Below are positions 50,678-55,565 of a DNA stretch of 55,565 bases, piece after piece. The stretch is taken from the NCBI GenBank assembly GCA_009779995.1, contig WRDW01000008.1:1-55565 (forward strand), in the 5' to 3' direction. This DNA is from Oscillospiraceae bacterium. GTDB lineage: Bacteria > Bacillota > Clostridia > Oscillospirales > Acutalibacteraceae. The notes beneath the pieces are model-generated. The model was given only the letters and a program-made list of their open reading frames with translations. It did not search any database and was not told the origin of the DNA. The translations under genes were made by a program, and so were the position numbers. Within the stretch, counting starts at the first letter, position 1; the number at the start of each line of letters is the position of its first letter.

Positions 50678-51484
50678 TCAATAATTCCCAAACAAAGTCC
50701 GCTCGCTGACCTCCGGGATCACATGCGTGTGGCTCATCGAGAGCACGCGGAAGGCCTCGGCCTGGAGGGCGCAGCGGCGCAGGCCGTAGCGCAGGTTGCG
50801 TATTTTCGTCATGAGCCGGAACATCTCGCCCATGGTCTTTTTCCCGCCGCCACGGGCCGGAATCTGGTCCACCTGGCTGCTGTGCAGCATCAGGGCCTCC
50901 ATCTGCTTGTTGAAATATTTCGTCGTGCGGATGTACTTATTGGGCCGGTTGGTGAAGAAATAGGCGATCCCCTGGAGGGGCCGCTCCGGCGCCGCGCCGC
51001 CGAGTTCCTTCATGTAGTGGTGGTTGTTGATGTGGATGTAGGCGTCCGAGACAGCCAGGCCCACCCGGTTGTGGTCCGGGTGGAGCTCCGTGGGCACCAG
51101 GTGGTCCACGGTGAAGATGAAGTCCGGCTGCGCCTTCGCGATGGCAAGGGCGACCTGCTTTTTCAGGTCGTTCTGGTCGTACCAGCCGCTCTCGCAGAAG
51201 CCCAGCATCGTCACGTCCTCCACGCCCAGATGCGCGGCGGCGGCCTTCGCCTCCCCCACGCGCTTGGCGATGACCTCCTCCACGGGCATGTCGGGGGTCT
51301 CCCCGCCGTAGCGGCCGTCCGTCGCGATGACGTAGCTCACCTGCTTGCCCATGGCCTTGAGCCGCGCCACGGTGCCCCCCGCGCCTATCTCGATGTCATC
51401 CGGGTGGGGCGCCACGAAGCAGTAGCGCTCGTAGCTGAGCAGCTTGGGCATGGGCATTCCGATGCGCCTCATGAATTTGTACAT
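50678..51484 (-). CDS. PIG-L/LmbE-family N-acetylglucosamine deacetylase-like protein
   Basis: 268 residues. The zinc site is intact: FVAPHPDDIEIGAGG (AHPDD motif variant, PHPDD) and LHPDHNRVG. Family members remove acetyl from GlcNAc-inositol or other amino-sugar conjugates (BshB, MshB, PIG-L). Substrate unknown. Start at 51484 with AAGGAG upstream and its own promoter at 51513-51541. Confidence 0.92.
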   Translation of the reverse strand: MYKFMRRIGMPMPKLLSYERYCFVAPHPDDIEIGAGGTVARLKAMGKQVSYVIATDGRYGGETPDMPVEEVIAKRVGEAKAAAAHLGVEDVTMLGFCESGWYDQNDLKKQVALAIAKAQPDFIFTVDHLVPTELHPDHNRVGLAVSDAYIHINNHHYMKELGGAAPERPLQGIAYFFTNRPNKYIRTTKYFNKQMEALMLHSSQVDQIPARGGGKKTMGEMFRLMTKIRNLRYGLRRCALQAEAFRVLSMSHTHVIPEVSERTLFGNY

Positions 51485-51512
51485 ACGCACTCTCCTTTTG
51501 TTTGATGCTTTA

Positions 51513-51541
51513 ATTTTAGCATATGGCAATTTGAAATGCAA
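51513..51541 (-). promoter_or_regulatory. Deacetylase promoter (TTGCAT-17-TAAAAT)
   Basis: Minus strand: -35 TTGCAT (51536-51541), -10 TAAAAT (51513-51518), 17-bp spacer. Confidence 0.78.
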
Positions 51542-51595
51542 TTTATTTTTTGTATTCGCTATTCAGCGTATTCAGCGAACGCGTTCACCGACGCG

Positions 51596-51653
51596 CCGCC
51601 GCCTTTTTCTCCCCCTCTTGGGGGCCAGTACCCAGCGCCGAGGGGGTGGCGCG
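51596..51653. repeat. GC-rich repeat (family C-like)
   Basis: Contains TCCCCCTCTTGGGGGCCAGT, CCCAGCGCC and GAGGGGGTGGCGCG, like the copies at 448 and 20087. It sits directly downstream of the GH2 stop codon. Confidence 0.6.
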
Positions 51654-51658
51654 GAACA

Positions 51659-53488
51659 CTATTCCGCCCCAAATATCTCCTTCATAACTTGATAGCTCAG
51701 CTTCTCGTTCATGTCCTTGTCGAAGAGCCCCTTGCAGTTGTAGTAGGGAATTATATTGTCCTCGCCGTATTCCGGGCAGGGGAAGTCCTTCAGAACCCAC
51801 ACGGTGAAGCCCGCGAAGTTCTTGATTTTGCGCATGATCGCATGGGTTTCACGCAGGAAATTCGCCTGGAATTCCTCGCAGTGTTTGCTGTTATCATGAA
51901 GGCCAAACTTGGTGTCGCTGCCGGTCTCGGTGATCACGAAGGGCTTGTCGCTGTATTTCTTGCTGATTTTTTCGGCGAGCTTTCTAAGATCAGAAATCTT
52001 GCCGAAGTACCAGCCGTAGTACTCGTTCAGGCACAGCCAGTCGGCGTATTTGAACGATTGCTCGAACAGGCCCGTCATCAGGGGCATGCACATGGCGGCG
52101 TAGTTCACCGCCCGGCTGGCGTCGTACTTTTTCACGTGCTCTATGAGGTATTGCAGCCCCAGGCCGTTGGCGCGGCTCACCGACCAGATCTCATTGCCCA
52201 CGCTCCAGGTGATGACCGAGGGGTGGTTGATATCTCTCATCACCAGCTTGGCAAGAGAGCGGGCCGCGGTCTTCAACAGCTCGGGTTCCTTTGCCTGGGA
52301 TGTGGCCGCGAGATTGCCGAAAAGCTCAGCCAACGCGCGCGGGCGCAGCCTGCTGCCGCCGAGCTGTTTGCCGAAGCTGGCGTGGGTGATCTTCTGCCCC
52401 GCCTGGTAGTAGGGAACCTCCTCCCAGAGGTATATGCCCAGGGCGTCGGCGTTGGCGAGGGTCTCCGCGCTGTGGGGATAGTGCGCCAGGCGGGCGAAAT
52501 TGCCGTTCATAGCTTTTATAAGCGCAAGCTCTCGTTTTGAGGTCTCGCTGTCGGTGGCGAGGCCCTTTTCGCCGTTTACCTCGTGGCGGCAGACGCCCTT
52601 GAGCATCACCTGCCTGCCGTTGATATATATCTTCCCGTCTCTCCAAGTGACCTCGCGCAGCCCGAAGGACACCTCGGCTGTCTCGTACCCGTTACTCATT
52701 TGGCAGGTGTAGAGGCAGGGCGTATCGATGTCCCACAGCCTGGGGTTTGCAATCGCGATTGCGTCACGGAACGCGGCGATGCCCTCGCTGTCGAAGCACA
52801 GCGCAAATTGGCTTTCATAGACAAGCTCATCGCCGACGATGCGAATTGTATTCGTGAGGCTCTCGTTGGCAGCGCCCTTAAACAGCGCGCTGATTGCCGC
52901 GCGCCACAGGCCGTTTTCGCGGCGCGGGATGCAGTCCAGCCTGAAGGCGTAGGCTTGCGGGCGGTACTCGATGTACACCGCCCTGTGCAGCCCGGCATAG
53001 TGATGCCAGCCGACTTTATGGCCCGGGAACAGGCTGAGGGGGATGGTCGCCGCATCGGTGCAATTGTTGATTTTCACCGTAAGCCGATGCCTGCCCATGG
53101 CAAACCCGGAAATATCAAAATAGAAGGGCAGGTAGCCCTCGTCGTTTTTTCCAATGCGTATGCCGTCGATGTAGACCTCGGTGAACAGGAAACTGCCGAG
53201 GAAGCACAGCACCGCGCCATCGCCCTCGATGGTGATTTCGCGCTCGTAGAACACGTCGCCCCGGTAATCACGAAGCGCGCCGTCGGCAGCGTTGAAGCAG
53301 TGGGGCACCTGTATATTTGTCCACTCTGTCTGGCTTGCTGTTCTGAATTTAAAGCCGGACAAATACACCCTGCGGGCGTCGCTGCGAATATCGCCCTTGT
53401 AGGGCAGGCCGTTCTCGAACAGGTAGGGAATGCCCTCCTTGCTCCTCTCGGCAAAAGAATATGTGCTGATGCCCAACTGTTTGCCCAT
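51659..53488 (-). CDS. Glycoside hydrolase family 2 (beta-glucuronidase/beta-galactosidase-like)
   Basis: 609 residues. Sugar-binding jelly roll (about 1-170), immunoglobulin-like domain, then the TIM barrel with acid/base E433 in WSVGNEIW and nucleophile E521 in VITETGSD. WHHYAGLHRAVYIEY is the usual N-domain signature. No signal peptide, so intracellular, consistent with import by the GPH carrier. The 5' end lies inside an older reading frame of a truncated ATPase gene (53491-53964), from which it may borrow its promoter. GGGGG lies ahead of ATG 53488. Confidence 0.92.
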   Translation of the reverse strand: MGKQLGISTYSFAERSKEGIPYLFENGLPYKGDIRSDARRVYLSGFKFRTASQTEWTNIQVPHCFNAADGALRDYRGDVFYEREITIEGDGAVLCFLGSFLFTEVYIDGIRIGKNDEGYLPFYFDISGFAMGRHRLTVKINNCTDAATIPLSLFPGHKVGWHHYAGLHRAVYIEYRPQAYAFRLDCIPRRENGLWRAAISALFKGAANESLTNTIRIVGDELVYESQFALCFDSEGIAAFRDAIAIANPRLWDIDTPCLYTCQMSNGYETAEVSFGLREVTWRDGKIYINGRQVMLKGVCRHEVNGEKGLATDSETSKRELALIKAMNGNFARLAHYPHSAETLANADALGIYLWEEVPYYQAGQKITHASFGKQLGGSRLRPRALAELFGNLAATSQAKEPELLKTAARSLAKLVMRDINHPSVITWSVGNEIWSVSRANGLGLQYLIEHVKKYDASRAVNYAAMCMPLMTGLFEQSFKYADWLCLNEYYGWYFGKISDLRKLAEKISKKYSDKPFVITETGSDTKFGLHDNSKHCEEFQANFLRETHAIMRKIKNFAGFTVWVLKDFPCPEYGEDNIIPYYNCKGLFDKDMNEKLSYQVMKEIFGAE

Positions 53489-53490
53489 GC

Positions 53491-53964
53491 GCACTTCCCC
53501 CTTTTCATATGTTCATTGTGCCCTAAAAAGACCAGCGTTTCCCGGACGCTCGCCAGCTTGTACATATTCATATAGGCCTGGATCGGGTCAATCGTGAATA
53601 GCTTCGCGTCATACTCCACGATGGCCTCCTCGATTTTCGGGGAGGTGAGCGAAAGCCGCCCGCCGTTCTCGTTGATGGATTTGATCCGGGAAAAATTCGC
53701 GCCCAGCGCTTCCAGGCGGGGCTTGATCACGTTGGAGAAGGAGTTCTCGGCGTTCTGGACAATCACATTGCACGGCGGCATAGGCTCGGCGTTGGGCAGC
53801 GCCCGCCCCGTGGTCAGCGCGGCGATGATCGCCTGGGACAAATACGATTTCCCGGCTGTAGAATCCCCTTGCAGCAGGTTTACAGTACCCGCCAAAATGT
53901 AGGGATGCCACAGGGCAATGACCCGCCCCATGGGAAGCTCGTCCCAGTGAATGATGCCGTTCAT
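53491..53964 (-). pseudogene. Truncated RecA-like AAA_25 ATPase (RepA-type) fragment
   Basis: Starts with ATG 53964 (AAGGAG upstream). Walker A GDSTAGKS (33-40), NAENSFSNVIKPRLE, and Walker B LFTIDP (122-127) followed by IQAYMN, as in the AAA_25/RepA helicase family of plasmids and integrative elements. After about residue 140 the family match stops, and the frame runs on into the GH2 gene out of phase until 53074. So only the N-terminal half survives. It is a mobile-element remnant. Confidence 0.8.
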
Positions 53965-54167
53965 AGATGTTCTCCTTCGGGTTGTCCGAAGGCATTATAT
54001 CACAGATTGTTAGAAAAAGCTAGTATTTTATCGAATCCACGCGCCACCATGTGGGCCTGCTGAACGTGAAGATTCAGCAGGCCCTATCTATTTACCGCTT
54101 CACTGCGCTGACAATATTTGCCGCACAATGACTAAAATCTTCTCTTCTCGCTTTACAGCGATACAAT

Positions 54168-54344
54168 ATGGATAATCCTGGGAATGCAGGAGCGGACCTT
54201 CACGCAAGGACAAAAAATATCATCGAGGACGAGGAAAACATGACCGGCTTCCTTTATGATCACGCCGATAATAGTTCCATTATCGGCAACGCGCAGGCGC
54301 TGCGCGGAATGCGGGCACAGTTCCAAAAAGAATTTGATACATAG
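54168..54344 (+). CDS. Short ORF in the inverted-repeat element
   Basis: 58 codons beginning MDNPGNAGADLHARTKNIIE and ending FQKEFDT, reading from the left arm into the centre. The equivalent ORF from the right arm is frameshifted after about 15 codons. No Shine-Dalgarno. Opposite-strand frames are also open here, so coding is uncertain. Confidence 0.25.
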   Translation: MDNPGNAGADLHARTKNIIEDEENMTGFLYDHADNSSIIGNAQALRGMRAQFQKEFDT

Positions 54345-54510
54345 TGCTTGCCGCGGCGGGGGATTGACAGCACTTGGGGCAGGTGGTGGAATCCGCCGTG
54401 GTGCAGAATTTGCACCGGCGCAGCAAGCCCGGCTCCGTGCAGCCCAGCAGGTGAATATCAATATCCGGCTTGCGGTCTTTGATGTAATTCGCCAGCCGGA
54501 AGCCGGTCAT
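54280..54510 (-). CDS. Zinc-ribbon-like ORF in the inverted-repeat element
   Basis: 76 codons starting MTGFRLANYIKDRKPDIDIH at the inner end of the right arm. Has CKFC...CPKCC, a four-cysteine zinc-ribbon pattern at residues 33-48, then a low-complexity tail. AAGGAAAAC lies about 10 nt upstream. Could be a cargo gene or a fragment of one; unsure. Confidence 0.4.
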   Translation of the reverse strand: MTGFRLANYIKDRKPDIDIHLLGCTEPGLLRRCKFCTTADSTTCPKCCQSPAAASTMYQILFGTVPAFRAAPARCR

Positions 54511-54976
54511 AACAATCTTGTTTTCCTTGTCCCTGATGATATTATTGTCCTTGCGTGAACGTCCGCTCCTGCATTCCCAGGATTATCCATATTGTATCAT
54601 TGTAAAGCGAGAAGAACAAGCACGATGGCAGATTTCTACGTTATGCCCAATTCAAGTTGGCAGAATCTTGGGAAAATTTTAGGCACAATGCGGTAAATAT
54701 TGGTAGAGCGGTGAAGCGATAAAGAGACAGGGCCTGCTGAATCTTCACGGTTCAGCAGGCCCACATGGTGGCGCTAGTATACTGTGGGGGCTGCCGTGTT
54801 TTTGTGTGCAAGGCGAGGAGAAACAGGAAGCGATGTGGTGGAGGCGCAGGCGCGTTTTTGTGGTGAGGGGCGCTTCGGCTGCGGTTCAGGCAAGGGCAGG
54901 AGGCGGGGTGCAGCATCACGCTGAAGCTTTTGCTGTCGTCTTCGACGATAATGAGAAGAAAGAGGAGGATTCGTCC

Positions 54977-55565
54977 ATGAAGAAGCTACTGAAAGTAACA
55001 GTCGTCATTCTCGCCCTCACGATGCTGGTGCAGACGATGCCCATGAGCCGCGCGGTGGAGCAGCCGTTGAACATACCCGAGCTCACCGCCGAGCAGGCCG
55101 CCCTGGCCGCCACCAGTTACGCAGATGTCGAGGAGAACAGGCTCGATGGGCCAGTCGCGCACCTCGCAGAGGACGAATCGCTGCGGACAGAGAACGCGAT
55201 GCACATGAAGAATGAAAACCGCAGCAATACGGTTCTCATGTACCCGTTCCATCGCGACGTACACGGCTACTACCACATGGCGGCGGGCTCTTATACGCTG
55301 GCGCAGGACGCGGCCTATCTGGACTTTTCCTTCGTCTATTACAACCAGCTCAACGAGGCGTACTTTGCCGACGCCTTCGTCTACGTGGGCAACTTCTCCT
55401 CGGATTATGACTACAACGGCAGCGGCCTGCTGACCAAGGTGAAAAGCGACGACGGAAAAGAAGTGAACATCACCTACAACGGCAACAACGACGTAACGGG
55501 TGTCACGCAGAAACAGGACGGCACGACGCTGAACAGCGCTAGCATCACCTACGACGGCCAGCGCA
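54977..55565 (+). CDS. RHS/YD-repeat protein, 5' part (runs off the window)
   Basis: At least 196 residues, incomplete. Sec signal peptide KKLLKVTVVILALTMLVQTM, cleavage probably after SRA. After about 145 residues YD-repeat-like units begin: YDYNGSGLLTKVKSDDGKEV and ITYNGNNDVTGVTQKQDGTT, the repeats that build RHS/wall-associated shells carrying C-terminal toxins or adhesins. GAGGAGG precedes the ATG. The C-terminal cargo lies outside the window. Confidence 0.85.
   Translation, partial: MKKLLKVTVVILALTMLVQTMPMSRAVEQPLNIPELTAEQAALAATSYADVEENRLDGPVAHLAEDESLRTENAMHMKNENRSNTVLMYPFHRDVHGYYHMAAGSYTLAQDAAYLDFSFVYYNQLNEAYFADAFVYVGNFSSDYDYNGSGLLTKVKSDDGKEVNITYNGNNDVTGVTQKQDGTTLNSASITYDGQR

Larger units (their letters stand above)
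54041..54774. mobile_element. 735-bp inverted-repeat element
   Basis: The left arm (54041-54252) and right arm (54498-54774) are near-identical in inverted orientation; the right arm carries about 55 extra bases. Each arm begins at its outer end with GCGCCACCATGTGGGCC and the 12-bp stem hairpin GGGCCTGCTGAA/TTCAGCAGGCCC (54053-54084 and 54730-54762), then shared sequence through ATACAATATGGATAATCCTG to GACCGGCTTCC. The unique centre is about 245 bp. Each arm ends just inside a possible gene start (ATGACCGGCTTC). No transposase is encoded. This fills the roughly 1-kb space between the truncated ATPase and the RHS gene. Confidence 0.85.

Noticed and set aside
53074-53964. 296-codon ORF read as one intact ATPase
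   Set aside because: Family similarity ends near residue 140; the rest is an out-of-phase reading of the GH2 gene.
54153-54461. 102-codon minus-strand frame across the inverted-repeat element
   Set aside because: It spans arm and centre without a start signal and competes with two other open frames; coding evidence is not better than chance.

Overview
This is a GC-rich window from what is most likely a spore-forming clostridium (Firmicutes/Bacillota, Oscillospirales- or Christensenellales-like). That placement is inferred from content: soj/spo0J-type parA-parB followed by serS (a usual origin-proximal clostridial order), a LysM+GH18 spore-cortex-lysin-like enzyme, a Ku/LigD end-joining pair, an ECF-type vitamin transporter S subunit, a GPH-type sugar symporter, and strong AGGAGG ribosome binding sites. 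No rRNA, tRNA or CRISPR array was seen.

Layout. 1-12.9 kb is almost entirely minus strand: cysK, an oligopeptide-type binding lipoprotein, argG, trpS, an exported SurA/PrsA-like protein, a radical SAM protein, serS and parB-(two zinc-ribbon genes)-parA. 13.0-13.3 kb holds a compact convergent locus that looks like a type I toxin-antitoxin pair (23-codon hydrophobic peptide plus antisense RNA, each with a near-consensus promoter). 13.3-23.7 kb carries a Thr/Pro-rich lipoprotein, an SGNH hydrolase, the GH18 enzyme, a GNAT-PNP-GNAT-methyltransferase operon, an alpha/beta hydrolase, and an ECF sigma factor with a membrane VWA protein. 23.8-28.4 kb has an FAD oxidoreductase and a three-gene isomerase/dehydrogenase/isomerase operon. 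28.4-35.9 kb mixes AT-rich patches (an SDH-type serine protease with a tiny acidic partner; two orphan genes) with SGNH hydrolases, hisG-hisI and a lipase-like exported protein. 36-46 kb has a PLP decarboxylase-like gene, ligD and ku (divergent), a DivIVA-like/signal-peptidase-like/membrane-protein operon running into pyridoxal kinase plus an ECF S component, and a DUF6273-like protein. 46-53.5 kb is sugar-related: GtrA, Gfo/Idh/MocA, GPH symporter, LmbE-type deacetylase and a GH2 glycosidase. 53.5-55.5 kb is a mobile-element scar (truncated RecA-like ATPase and a 735-bp inverted-repeat element) ahead of an RHS-type gene that runs off the window.

Two themes stand out. First, intergenic spaces are packed with several dispersed palindromic repeat families, which also occur inside coding sequence: in both interdomain linkers of LigD, inside a GNAT acetyltransferase, and at gene 3' ends where short tandem repeats supply the stop codon. 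Second, most recognisable promoters have TTGC-type -35 boxes with exactly 17-bp spacers, and two of them place the predicted transcription start on the A of the ATG (leaderless mRNAs).

Functions come from reading motifs in translated sequence; no database search was run.
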